Shown here: one piece after another, positions 40,705 through 49,131 of the stretch
Layout: every line of letters starts with the position of its first letter
How positions within the stretch are numbered: the stretch's first letter is position 1
DNA from: Nocardiopsis metallicus
Lineage (GTDB): Bacteria; Actinomycetota; Actinomycetes; Streptosporangiales; Streptosporangiaceae
DNA: 64,000 bases
Direction of reading: 5' to 3'
NCBI RefSeq assembly: GCF_014201115.1
Contig: NZ_JACHDO010000001.1
Location: forward strand, 3,286,001 to 3,350,000
Notes under the pieces: generated by a model
Told to the model about the DNA's origin: nothing
The model's database searches: none
The model's input: the letters and a program-made list of their open reading frames with translations, nothing else
Made by a program: the position numbers and the translations under genes

Positions 40705-41684
40705 CGGGGCGTCTTCTCCTTCTGGTCACCGGTGAGGTGCAGGAACACCTCGTCCAGGGTGGGGCGGCGGACGGCCACGTCCTCCGCCTCGATGCCGTGG
40801 TCGCGCAGGGCGCCGACCAGGCGGGTGAGCGCGGCCATGCGGTCCGCGACCGGGGCGCTGACCCGGCGGCCGTCCGGGTCGGTCTCCACGTCCGCCCGCC
40901 CGGAGGCCCCCTGGACCCCGGCGGTCGCGGCCAGGAGCGCGGCGGTCTCGGCGAGCCGGTCGGCGTCGCGGACCACGACGTCGATCCGGTCCCCGCCCAG
41001 ATCCGCCTTGAGCCGTTCGGGGGCGCCCTCGGCGATCACCCGTCCGTGGTCCAGGACCGAGATCCGGTCGGCCAGCTGATCGGCCTCCTCCAGGTACTGG
41101 GTGGTGAGCAGCACGGTGGTGCCGCCGCCGACCAGGGAGCGGACCGATTCCCACACCTCGGTTCGCCCGCGCGGGTCCAGTCCGGTGGTGGGTTCGTCCA
41201 GGAAGAGGATCTCGGGGTCGACGATGAGCGAGGCGGCCAGGTCCAGGCGGCGCCGCATACCGCCGCTGTAGGTTCCGACGGGTTTGCGGCCGGTGTCGGC
41301 GAGACCGAAACGCTCCAGCAGTTGCGTCGCGCGGGCCGCGGCCCGACGACCGCCCAGGTGGTACAGGCGGCCGAACAGCTCCAGGTTCTGGCGCCCGGAG
41401 AGCTCCTCGTCCACCGCGGCGTGCTGGCCGAGCAGCCCGATCCGCCGCCGGACGTCCTTGGGACGGGCCGCGACGTCGAACCCGGCGACCTCGGCACGCC
41501 CCTCCCCCACCCGCAGCAGGGTGGCCATGGTGCGCACCAGGGTGGTCTTGCCGGAGCCGTTGGGGCCGAGCACCCCGTGCACGCTGCCGCGCGCGACGGT
41601 CATGTCGAGGCCGTCCAGCGCCCTGGTGGTGCCATAGGTCCGGCGCAGTCCCTCCGCGCGGACCACCGGTGCTTCGTCGTTCAT
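40701..41684 (-). CDS. ATPase of a DrrAB-like ABC drug exporter
   Basis: The 327-residue protein has Walker [14 protein letters not shown] (near residue 40), the signature [15 protein letters not shown], Walker [14 protein letters not shown] and the H-loop region reading [16 protein letters not shown]. The C-terminal 100 residues form the regulatory extension typical of DrrA. AGGAGGAGT lies directly before the ATG at 41684. A PadR-type palindrome (41697-41714) sits just behind the ribosome-binding site. It is first in the two-gene operon with the permease. Confidence 0.93.
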   Translation of the reverse strand: MNDEAPVVRAEGLRRTYGTTRALDGLDMTVARGSVHGVLGPNGSGKTTLVRTMATLLRVGEGRAEVAGFDVAARPKDVRRRIGLLGQHAAVDEELSGRQNLELFGRLYHLGGRRAAARATQLLERFGLADTGRKPVGTYSGGMRRRLDLAASLIVDPEILFLDEPTTGLDPRGRTEVWESVRSLVGGGTTVLLTTQYLEEADQLADRISVLDHGRVIAEGAPERLKADLGGDRIDVVVRDADRLAETAALLAATAGVQGASGRADVETDPDGRRVSAPVADRMAALTRLVGALRDHGIEAEDVAVRRPTLDEVFLHLTGDQKEKTPR

Positions 41685-41696
41685 ACTCCTCCTTGA

Positions 41697-41714
41697 TTAG
41701 TCAAATTTGACTAG
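41697..41714. promoter_or_regulatory. PadR-type operator, site 2
   Basis: TTAGTCAA-AT-TTGACTAG lies 12 bases upstream of the exporter ATPase start codon. It shares the TAGTCAA/TTGACTA core with the other two sites. Confidence 0.7.
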
Positions 41715-41753
41715 CTGAGCGGCGAAAGCCGACCCGAGTGGGGCAGACTCCCC

Positions 41754-42497
41754 CTACTCGTCGCCGCGCCATTCCATCAGGTCGGCGGCGCGCCCCAGCT
41801 CCTCCTCGACCCTGCGGCGCTCCTCCCCGGTGAGCTCCACCTTCTCCAGCTCGGCGCGCCAGGCCTTCGCCTGTTCCGGGCCGTCCAGGGCGATGGACAG
41901 TTCGACCAGGGTCGCGTGGGCCAGGGCGCGATCGAGGGCCGGAGCGGTGTCCGCGTGCCGACGCAGGGCGGACTTCAGATGGCGGTAGGCGGCGAGGTCG
42001 TCGTTCTTGAACTCGCGGAAGTTGCGGGCCTGGTCCAGGGCTTTGGCGATGCCCTCCAGCTCCGGGGAGCCCCCGTAGTCGAGCCCTTCGGGTTCGTCGC
42101 GCTGGATGAAGATGATGCAGTTCCCGGAGGGATCCATCATGGTGAAGCGGGTGGCGCCGGGCCGGTAGCGGGTGATACGCGGCAGGCCGCGGGCCAGGAC
42201 CTTGCCGTGGGCGGCGCGCATGGCCGCGGTGAAGGCCTCGTGGTAGGGCGCCACCGCGTCGACCATGACCAGGGCGCCGCCGGTGTTCTCCGCAGCGGGA
42301 TCCAGCCCCTTGGGCGCGCCCCCGAAGTGCAGTTCGAACCCGCTCCACCGGAAGGCCAGGTAGAGGTAGGGCTTGAACTGCTTCCAGGTGACCTCGAAGC
42401 CGAGCGACTGGTAGAAGTCCAGCGTGACCTGGGGATCGTGGGTGTGCAGCAGCGGTACCACGGTCTCGTTGGCTCGAATCTCCTGCGTCTCGTTCAT
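41754..42497 (-). CDS. VOC (glyoxalase/bleomycin-resistance) family protein
   Basis: The 247-residue protein starts at the ATG at 42497 with AAGGTGAG upstream; the earlier ATG at 42518 lies inside the operator. The N-terminal 125 residues form a VOC module (VVPLLHTHDPQVTLDFYQSL, then YLYLAFRWSGFELHFGG and FTMMDPSGNCIIFIQ). Members sequester or modify small molecules, including antibiotics. Residues 140-247 are an extra helical domain (PELEGIAKALDQARNF and later ALDGPEQAKAWRAELEKVEL). The PadR-type palindrome just upstream places it in one regulon with the exporter, which suggests drug binding plus export. Confidence 0.88.
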   Translation of the reverse strand: MNETQEIRANETVVPLLHTHDPQVTLDFYQSLGFEVTWKQFKPYLYLAFRWSGFELHFGGAPKGLDPAAENTGGALVMVDAVAPYHEAFTAAMRAAHGKVLARGLPRITRYRPGATRFTMMDPSGNCIIFIQRDEPEGLDYGGSPELEGIAKALDQARNFREFKNDDLAAYRHLKSALRRHADTAPALDRALAHATLVELSIALDGPEQAKAWRAELEKVELTGEERRRVEEELGRAADLMEWRGDE

Positions 42498-42510
42498 GCC
42501 GCTCACCTTA

Positions 42511-42528
42511 CTAGTCAAAGTTGACTAG
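42511..42528. promoter_or_regulatory. PadR-type operator, site 3 (perfect palindrome)
   Basis: CTAGTCAA-AG-TTGACTAG is fully symmetric and lies 13 bases upstream of the VOC gene start. Confidence 0.75.
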
Positions 42529-42584
42529 ATGCACATGAATTCTTTCCCGCATTGACCAGAACCTTCCCCGAACCGACCCGCCCG

Positions 42585-42613
42585 GCCTAACATGAACCCT
42601 TCTCATGTTAGGC
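42585..42613. promoter_or_regulatory. Perfect 11-base inverted repeat before an MFS gene
   Basis: GCCTAACATGA (42585-42595) and TCATGTTAGGC (42603-42613) are separated by 7 bases and end ten bases before the GTG of the transporter. The position and low GC suggest an operator or a translation-blocking hairpin; no regulator gene adjoins it. Confidence 0.65.
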
Positions 42614-42623
42614 AGGTCACACT

Positions 42624-43904
42624 GTGCGCACACCCCCCGCGGCGCGACCCCCGAACGAACTCCCCCGAGCCCTGGCCGAACCCACCCGCAACGTGAGCGC
42701 CCTGTGGGTGGCCGGGATCAGCCTGGCCAACCTCGGCATGTGGATGGCCTTCTTCGGTCCCCTCCAAGTCCTGCTGCCCGAGCAGGTCGGCCGGGTCTCC
42801 CCCGCCGACAAGGAGACCGTCCTGGCCTGGGTCACCGGGATCGGTGCGGCCATGGCCATGATCGCCACCCCGCTGGCCGGGGCCCTGTCGGACCGCACCA
42901 CCGGCCCGCTCGGCCGCCGCAGGCCCTGGGTCCTGGCCGGAGCGCTGCTGGGCGGCGCCGGGCTGATCGTCCTGGGCACCCGGGAGAGCGTCACGGGGAT
43001 CCTGCTGGGCTGGTCGTTCGTGCAGACGGCGCTGTCCTGCCTGAACGCCACCCTGCTCGCCGCCGTTCCGGACCACGTGCCGCGGAGCCAGCGCGGGGCG
43101 GTCTCGGGCTGGATCGGCATCCCCCAGTCGGCCGGGGTGGTGGCGGCGGTCGTCCTGGTCACCGTGGTCGTCACCGAGATATCCCCCGGCTACACGCTCA
43201 TCGGCGTCCTGACCATCGCGTGCGCCCTGCCGTTCGCGCTGCTCTCCCCGGACCCGCCGCTGCCCCGCGAGGCCCGCCCGCCCTGGCGCGACTTCGCCCG
43301 GAGCCTGTGGGTGTCGCCCCGCCGCCACCCGGACTTCGCCTGGGCCTTCCTCACCCGGTTCCTCATCGGCACCGGGAACGCGATGTTCGTCCTCTACCTG
43401 CTGTACTTCCTACGCGACGAGGTGGGCTACGAGGAACTCTTCCCCGGTTCCCCTGCCACGGACGGGCTGCTCACCCTGATCCTCCTCTACACGGCGGCGG
43501 TCGTGGCCACCACCGTGCTGGCGGGCGTGGTCTCGGACCGGCTCGGCAGACGGCGCGGCATGGTGGCGTTCGCCGGGGTGGTGATGGGCCTGCCCGCCTT
43601 CGGGTTGGCCCTGTACCCCACCTGGACGGCCGCGGTGGTCTGCGCGGTGGTGCTGGGCGTGGGGTTCGGTGTGTTCCTGTCCGTGGACAACGCGCTGGTC
43701 ACCGAGGTACTGCCGAGCGCCGGGGGCCGTGCCAAGGACCTGGGCATCGTCAACGTCGCCAGCTCCGGCCCGCAGGTGATCGCCCCCGCCCTGGCCGGGC
43801 CCATCGTGGTCCACCTGGGCGGCTACCCGGTCCTGTACACGGCCTGCGGGCTGATCTCCCTGCTGGGCGCGGTCGTGGTCTGGAGGATCAGGGGCGTGCG
43901 CTGA
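42624..43904 (+). CDS. MFS transporter, sugar/drug type
   Basis: The 426-residue protein starts at a GTG at 42624. Twelve membrane helices can be read. Helices 2-3 are joined by GALSDRTTGPLGRRRPWVLAG, a loop characteristic of the GPH/sugar-proton symporter-like branch. The second half repeats it as GVVSDRLGRRRGMVAFAG. It is divergent from the VOC gene but has its own perfect inverted repeat next to the start, so it is likely controlled separately from the PadR regulon. Substrate and direction of transport are unknown. Confidence 0.88.
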   Translation: MRTPPAARPPNELPRALAEPTRNVSALWVAGISLANLGMWMAFFGPLQVLLPEQVGRVSPADKETVLAWVTGIGAAMAMIATPLAGALSDRTTGPLGRRRPWVLAGALLGGAGLIVLGTRESVTGILLGWSFVQTALSCLNATLLAAVPDHVPRSQRGAVSGWIGIPQSAGVVAAVVLVTVVVTEISPGYTLIGVLTIACALPFALLSPDPPLPREARPPWRDFARSLWVSPRRHPDFAWAFLTRFLIGTGNAMFVLYLLYFLRDEVGYEELFPGSPATDGLLTLILLYTAAVVATTVLAGVVSDRLGRRRGMVAFAGVVMGLPAFGLALYPTWTAAVVCAVVLGVGFGVFLSVDNALVTEVLPSAGGRAKDLGIVNVASSGPQVIAPALAGPIVVHLGGYPVLYTACGLISLLGAVVVWRIRGVR

Positions 43905-43965
43905 GCTGGGCCTGGACCCCGTGTGGCCCCTGGTACGCGCGTGCCGCCGGGGTGAGGATGGGTTC

Positions 43966-44370
43966 ATGGACGAACGGCAGGAGTGGGACCGGCTGGTCAG
44001 GGAGCTGGCCGAGGGCACGGAGATGACCGTCGACACCGGCGGGATCGGTACCCCGGTCACCTACCGGGCCACCAGCCGCGCCGAGGTGCTGCCCGGGGAG
44101 CGCGGCATCCGGATCAGCTGTTTCAAGGGCCTGGAACTGGAGGAACCGATGGTCCTGCACCTGGACCCGCCCACGCTGGCCGCGCGGCTGCGGGACCTGG
44201 TGGAGGACGCGGTGGCGGCGTTCGGCACCAGGCGCGAGGGCGGCCTGGTGGCGGCCCGTGCGCTGTTCATGGTCCACCTGCAGGAGACCGTGGAGACCGC
44301 CAGGCCGGGCGAGGTCCACCTCGTCCCGGCCCGCGGCGGCTTCGACTCCCTGCGCGAACCCCCGCCCTGA
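43966..44370 (+). CDS. Hypothetical soluble protein
   Basis: The 134-residue protein starts at an ATG at 43966 with GGTGAGG upstream; the frame also extends 15 codons further without support. It reads as an acidic alpha/beta protein (MTVDTGGIGTPVTYRATSRA and later EEPMVLHLDPPTLAARLRDL) ending in a Pro-rich tail. No motif was recognised. It lies 61 bases after the MFS gene on the same strand and may be co-transcribed with it. It converges with the gene at 44393. Confidence 0.65.
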   Translation: MDERQEWDRLVRELAEGTEMTVDTGGIGTPVTYRATSRAEVLPGERGIRISCFKGLELEEPMVLHLDPPTLAARLRDLVEDAVAAFGTRREGGLVAARALFMVHLQETVETARPGEVHLVPARGGFDSLREPPP

Positions 44371-44392
44371 GGCCCGGGGCGACAGGGCCGGA

Positions 44393-44968
44393 TCAGTCCG
44401 TGACGGCGTCCAGGGTTCCGCTGTCGGCGCGGGTGTGCGAGGGGGTCTCCTCGCCGCGCTGGCGGGCCGGCTCCCACCACCACCAGTGGGTCTCGGGCAC
44501 CCAGGACGGCACCGCCTCCACGGTGGCCGGGCTGGCGTTGGCCGCCACGGCCTCCAGTGCGTCGTCGATGCGCGGCAGGGCGTCCAGGTCGACCGGGCGC
44601 AGGAAGCTCTGCAGGGGCACGAACTCGTCGCCCAGGAGCTGGAGCATGGAGCGGCGCCAGCAGGCCGGGCGGTAGCCCTCGTGCTGCCCGTTCTCGGCGG
44701 CGGTCTGGGTGCGCACCACGTACAGGCTGATCCGGACCGGGTTGTTCCCGCTCACCAGGACCTCGGCGAGCCTGGCGTTGAAGTTCTGTCCCGCCGGGGA
44801 CTGCCGTTCGGCCTGGGAAGTGGCCTGGTAGAGCTCGAAGAGCCGCGCGAACGCGGTGTCCATGAGGGCGTCACGGTCCCTGCCCCGTGTGGCACTCTCC
44901 TCGAACGCCTCCACTGCCCGCCTGGCCAGGCCGGGAAGGTCCCTGCCCGTATCCGCACCCACCGGCAC
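44393..44968 (-). CDS. Hypothetical protein with Trp-rich segment
   Basis: The protein has 191 residues from a GTG at 44968, with AAGG eight bases upstream. It is predicted soluble: an N-terminal helical part (RRAVEAFEESATRGRDRDAL, then FARLFELYQATSQAERQ), a central FVPLQSFLRPVDLDALPRI, and a striking VPETHWWWWEPARQ near the C-terminus. There is no signal peptide and no known family. It may belong with the TetR-headed region but is separated from it by 163 bases. Likely a real gene, function unknown. Confidence 0.6.
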   Translation of the reverse strand: MPVGADTGRDLPGLARRAVEAFEESATRGRDRDALMDTAFARLFELYQATSQAERQSPAGQNFNARLAEVLVSGNNPVRISLYVVRTQTAAENGQHEGYRPACWRRSMLQLLGDEFVPLQSFLRPVDLDALPRIDDALEAVAANASPATVEAVPSWVPETHWWWWEPARQRGEETPSHTRADSGTLDAVTD

Positions 44969-45131
44969 ACCGCCTTGTCCAGAGAAACCGTTGTGAAGAA
45001 CTGTTGTGACCGCTGCTTTGCCCGGCCTTTTCGATCATAAGCGCCCGCCACCGGGAGGTGGTAGGCGGCCGACGATAGAACCCACTCACCAGTAAACACC
45101 GCTGACCCCGGCAGCCGGCCCCGGCCACAGG

Positions 45132-45752
45132 TCAGTCTCCCGCCGCCAGAGCCTGGTCGAGCATGCGGGCCCACTGGCGGACGATGTGGCGGCGGCGCGC
45201 TCCGTCGTCGGTGAGGAGGTTGGCCAGGCCCAGTCCCCGGGCCAGGTCGAGGGTGGCCTGGACTGCCTCCCGCGTGCCGGGGACCGACTCGTCGGCGCCC
45301 AGCAGGTCGACCACGGCGCGGTGCACCTCACGACCCACCTGTTCCTCCAGGGGGATGACGCGTTCGCGCAGGGCGGGGTCGCTGGCGGCCCCGGCCCACA
45401 GCTGGAGGGCGGCGTTGAAACCGGTCCCGCTGAAGGCGTCCACCACCATCTGCACCACGGCCTCGGTGCGGCCGGGCCCCCCGGGAACCGATTCCACCCG
45501 GCGGCGCAGGTCGGTTCCGCGGCTGTCCACGATGTGCCGCAGCGCCGCCAGCAGCAGGTCCTCGCGGGTGGGGAAGTGGTGCTGCGCGGCGCCCCGGGAC
45601 ACCCCGGCGCGTTCGGCGACCGCGCCCACCGTGGTCCCGGCCGCTCCGCGTTCGGACAGGCATCCCACCGCCGCGTCCAGCAGCCGGGCCCGGGTGGCCC
45701 GGCTGCGCTCCTGTCTCGGCTCCCGGTCGGAGACCCCCGATGCCGTGTCCAC
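45132..45752 (-). CDS. TetR-family regulator of an acyl-CoA catabolic operon
   Basis: The 206-residue protein starts at a GTG at 45752 after GGGGAGAAGAGG. The N-terminal helix-turn-helix (RARLLDAAVGCLSERGAAGT, then AGVSRGAAQHHFPTREDLLL) is standard. The ligand domain is helical. It is the last gene of a five-gene run on the minus strand (AtuA-like, carboxylase beta and alpha, acyl-CoA dehydrogenase, TetR), 37 bases after the dehydrogenase. A repressor sensing an acyl-CoA intermediate of that pathway is the expected role. Confidence 0.88.
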   Translation of the reverse strand: MDTASGVSDREPRQERSRATRARLLDAAVGCLSERGAAGTTVGAVAERAGVSRGAAQHHFPTREDLLLAALRHIVDSRGTDLRRRVESVPGGPGRTEAVVQMVVDAFSGTGFNAALQLWAGAASDPALRERVIPLEEQVGREVHRAVVDLLGADESVPGTREAVQATLDLARGLGLANLLTDDGARRRHIVRQWARMLDQALAAGD

Positions 45753-45789
45753 TGCGCGCCTCTTCTCCCCTGGTGTGCCGCCCCCGCGG

Positions 45790-46962
45790 TCAGTACGACT
45801 TGGGCAGGCCGAGGGACTGTTGGGCCACGTAGTTGAGGACCATCTCCCGGCTCACGGGGGCGATCCGGGCCAGCCGGGAGGCGGCGATCGCCGCGCCCAG
45901 CCCGTACTCACTGGCCAGACCGTTCCCTCCGAGGGTCTGCACGGCCTGGTCGACGGACCGCACGCACGCCTCCGCGGCGGCGTACTTGGCCATGTTGGCC
46001 GCCTCCCCGGCACCCGCGTCGTCGCCGGAATCGTAGCGGAGCGCCGCGTGCTGGGTCATCAGGCGGGCCTGTTCGGTCTCGATCTTGACCTGCGCCAGCG
46101 GATGGGCCAATCCCTGGTGGGCGCCGATGGGCCGGTCCCGCCACACCACGCGCTCCTTGGCGTAGGCGACCGCCTTGTCCAAGGCGTGGCGGGCACTGCC
46201 GGTGGCCAGTGAGGCGGCCATGATGCGTTCGGGGTTGAGCCCGGCGAAGAGCTGGAGGAGCCCGGCGTCGGGGTCGCCGACCAGGGCGTCGGCGGGCAGG
46301 CGGAGGTCGTCCATGAACAGCTGGAACTGGTGGTCCGGGCTGACGATGTCCATCTCGATCCGCCGCGCCTCGAACCCGGGGGTGTCGGTGGGGACCGCGA
46401 ACAGCGCGGCGGACAGGCGCCCGGTGTCCTCGTCCTCGATACGGCCGACCACCAGTACGGCGTCGGCGACGTCCACGCCGGAGATGTAGGTCTTGCGGCC
46501 GTTGAGCACCCAGCCCCCGCCCTCGCGGCGGGCGGTGGTGGTGATGCGGTGGGCGTTGGATCCGGCGTCGGGTTCGGTGATAGCGAAGGCCATGATGGAC
46601 TCGCCGGTGGCCAGGCCGGGCAGCCAGCGCTGGCGCTGTTCGGGGGTGCCGAAGCGGGCCAGGACGGTGCCGCAGATGGCTGGGGAGACCACCATCATCA
46701 GGGTGGGGCAACCCGCGGCGCTGAGCTCCTCCAGGACGGCGGCCAGGTCGCCGATACCGCCGCCTCCGCCGCCGTACTCCTCGGGGATGTTGACGCCCAG
46801 GTAGCCGAGCTTGCCCGCCTCGCGCCACAGTTCGGTGAGGTAGGCGCCCTCCTTGGCTCTGGCCCTGTAGTACTCGGAGCCGTACTCGGCGGCGAGGTCG
46901 GCGACCGCGGCGCGGAGTTCGACGCGCTCGGCGGGTTCGTTGAAGTTCATGGCACCGGTCAT
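45790..46962 (-). CDS. Acyl-CoA dehydrogenase (AtuD/citronellyl-CoA or short branched-chain type)
   Basis: The 390-residue FAD enzyme shows the two family signatures: FAITEPDAGSNAHRITTTAR and later TLGGNGLASEYGLGAAIAASR, with PEEYGGGGGG in the N-terminal domain. Its ATG overlaps the stop of the carboxylase alpha gene (ATGA at 46962-46959), so translation is coupled. In the Pseudomonas atu and liu pathways a dehydrogenase acts just before a biotin-dependent carboxylase, and the gene partners here fit that order. Substrate specificity between citronellyl-, isovaleryl- and related CoAs cannot be decided from sequence. Confidence 0.9.
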   Translation of the reverse strand: MTGAMNFNEPAERVELRAAVADLAAEYGSEYYRARAKEGAYLTELWREAGKLGYLGVNIPEEYGGGGGGIGDLAAVLEELSAAGCPTLMMVVSPAICGTVLARFGTPEQRQRWLPGLATGESIMAFAITEPDAGSNAHRITTTARREGGGWVLNGRKTYISGVDVADAVLVVGRIEDEDTGRLSAALFAVPTDTPGFEARRIEMDIVSPDHQFQLFMDDLRLPADALVGDPDAGLLQLFAGLNPERIMAASLATGSARHALDKAVAYAKERVVWRDRPIGAHQGLAHPLAQVKIETEQARLMTQHAALRYDSGDDAGAGEAANMAKYAAAEACVRSVDQAVQTLGGNGLASEYGLGAAIAASRLARIAPVSREMVLNYVAQQSLGLPKSY

Positions 46963-49115
46963 GGGTCGAGCCCTTCGTTGTGGGGGGTGCTCCTCGCGCC
47001 CTGGGAGCCGTGGTCGTCGCTGTCCGGGGTGTCGTCGGGGTCACCGGTCCCGGGGCCGGTGTAGTCGAGCACGGCCAGTGGCGCCCCGGCCGGGACGCGT
47101 TCCCCGGCGGCGACCGGGAGTTCGCGGACGGCTCCGGCGGCGGGGGCGGTGACGCGGTGCTCCATCTTCATCGCCTCCATGCGCAGCAGGGTCTGGCCCT
47201 CGCGGACCTTCTCCCCCACGCTGACGTCCACGGCGGTGACCGTGCCGGGCATGGGCGCGGGCAGGGCGCCGGGGTCGACGGTGGCCTCGGGCTCGGGGAG
47301 GGGGTCGACGGGGGTCAGGGTGACCGATCCCAGCGCGGACTCGACGTACACCTCGCCCGCCCTGGAAGAGCTCTCACCCGAGAGAACGGTGAAGGCGCGG
47401 CGTAGTCCGTCCACCTCCAGGACCACCTGGTCGGAGGCGGCCGAGAGCACCCGCACGCCGTCCCGCTCGGGCAGGTGCGCACCGCGCACCGATCGGAAGG
47501 CCGAGGTGATCTCGCGGCCCGCGTCGGTGGTGTGGCGGCGCCGGTGCGGGGCCGAGGGCAGGTTGCGCCAGCCCGCGGGGATACCGGCGGGGAGAGCGCC
47601 CTTTCCGCTGGCGGCCTCCATCGAGGCCAGGGACGCGGCGAGCGCGGCCAGTTCCTCGGTGGCGGGTTCGGCCAGGGGCTGGGCCAGAGCGGCGAGGCGG
47701 TCGCCGGTCAGGAAGGCGGTGTGCAGGCGTTCGGGCCGGTCGTGGGCCCCGGCGAAGTCGGGGTGGCGCAGGGCGCGCACGAGCAGGTCGCGGTTGGTGC
47801 CCACCCCGTGCAGGCGGGCGTCGGCCAGGGCCGCGGCCAGGCGGCGCAGGGCGTCGCGGCGGTCGGTGCCGTAGGCGATGACCTTGGCGAGCATGGGGTC
47901 GAAGTCGGTGCCGACGACATCGCCCGCCGCCACGCCGTGGTCCAGGCGCACCCCGGGGGTGGTGAGGGGGGTGAAGCTGACGGTGGCGGCGGGGACGTCG
48001 AAGGCGTGCAGGAGCCCGGCCCGGGGCCGCCAGCCGTTGCGGGGGTCCTCGGCGTACAGGCGGGCCTCGACGGCGTGGCCGCGCGGGGCGGGGGGTTCGG
48101 CACCGGGCAGGGGTTCACCCTCGGCGATCCGTAGCTGCCACTCCACCAGGTCCAGGCCGGTGACGCACTCGGTGACGGGGTGCTCGACCTGCAGGCGGGT
48201 GTTCATCTCCAGGAAGACGGGCTCACCGAGCCCTTCCTCCGTGACTGGCACGAGGAACTCGGCGGTTCCGGCGCCGGTGTAGCCGATGGCCGCGGCGAGG
48301 TCGCGGGCGGCCCGGTGCAGCCTCTGCCGGGTCTGTTCGGGCAGCCCGGGGGCGGGCGCCTCCTCCAGGACCTTCTGGTGGCGGCGCTGCACCGAGCAGT
48401 CGCGTTCGCCCAGTGCCCAGACGGTGCCGTGGAGGTCGGCCAGGACCTGGACCTCCACGTGGCGGCCGCGTTCCACGTAGGGCTCGCAGAACACCGTGGG
48501 GTCGCCGAAGGCGGAGGCGGCCTCGGTGCGCGCGGCCTGTGCCTGGGCGGCGAGCGCGTCGAGGTCACGGACCACGCGCATGCCGCGCCCGCCGCCGCCG
48601 GACACCGCCTTGACCAGGACGGGGAGGTCTTCGGCCCGCACGTCCTCGGGGTCGAGGGCGTCGGCGACCGGTACCCCGGCGTCGCGGGCGACCTTCTTGG
48701 CGAGGGTCTTGGAGCCCATCTGTTCGACCGCTTCGGCGGCGGGGCCCACCCAGGTCAGCCCGGCGCCGGTGACGGCGCGGGCGAAGGCGGCGTTCTCGGA
48801 CAGGAAGCCGTAGCCGGGGTGGACGGCGTCGGCTCCGGCGGTGCGGGCGGCGGCGACCAGCGCTTCGGGGTCGAGGTAGGCGTCCACGGGGCCGCGCCCC
48901 TCGGGGACGCTCAGGCGCACGGCGGCGTCGGCCTCGCGCACGTGCGCGGCGTTCTCCTCACCGGGGGCGTGCACGGCGACGGTGGCCACGCCCAGGGCCT
49001 TGCAGGTGCGGATGATCCGGCGGGCGATCTCGCCCCGGTTGGCGACCAGCAGCGTGCCGATGGGCCGGGCGCCGTCGGGGCTGGCGGAGGTGGTGGGGGT
49101 GGTGGTGGGGGTCAT
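46959..49115 (-). CDS. Acyl-CoA carboxylase alpha subunit (biotin carboxylase + biotin carrier)
   Basis: The 718-residue protein starts at an ATG at 49115 with GGGGAGGACC upstream. The biotin carboxylase domain (about 20-470) shows LLVANRGEIARRIIRTCKAL, the ATP-loop KAVSGGGGRGMRVV, ERDCSVQRRHQKVLEEAPAP and FLEMNTRLQVEHPVTE. The C-terminal biotinyl domain has RMEAMKMEHRVTAP, whose Lys carries biotin. A Pro/Asp-rich tail follows. It partners the beta subunit encoded directly upstream, forming a methylcrotonyl-, geranyl- or propionyl-type carboxylase. AtuA-like and dehydrogenase neighbours favour a geranyl/methylcrotonyl-like substrate. Confidence 0.95.
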   Translation of the reverse strand: MTPTTTPTTSASPDGARPIGTLLVANRGEIARRIIRTCKALGVATVAVHAPGEENAAHVREADAAVRLSVPEGRGPVDAYLDPEALVAAARTAGADAVHPGYGFLSENAAFARAVTGAGLTWVGPAAEAVEQMGSKTLAKKVARDAGVPVADALDPEDVRAEDLPVLVKAVSGGGGRGMRVVRDLDALAAQAQAARTEAASAFGDPTVFCEPYVERGRHVEVQVLADLHGTVWALGERDCSVQRRHQKVLEEAPAPGLPEQTRQRLHRAARDLAAAIGYTGAGTAEFLVPVTEEGLGEPVFLEMNTRLQVEHPVTECVTGLDLVEWQLRIAEGEPLPGAEPPAPRGHAVEARLYAEDPRNGWRPRAGLLHAFDVPAATVSFTPLTTPGVRLDHGVAAGDVVGTDFDPMLAKVIAYGTDRRDALRRLAAALADARLHGVGTNRDLLVRALRHPDFAGAHDRPERLHTAFLTGDRLAALAQPLAEPATEELAALAASLASMEAASGKGALPAGIPAGWRNLPSAPHRRRHTTDAGREITSAFRSVRGAHLPERDGVRVLSAASDQVVLEVDGLRRAFTVLSGESSSRAGEVYVESALGSVTLTPVDPLPEPEATVDPGALPAPMPGTVTAVDVSVGEKVREGQTLLRMEAMKMEHRVTAPAAGAVRELPVAAGERVPAGAPLAVLDYTGPGTGDPDDTPDSDDHGSQGARSTPHNEGLDP

Positions 49116-49131
49116 GTCGGTCCTCCCCTTC

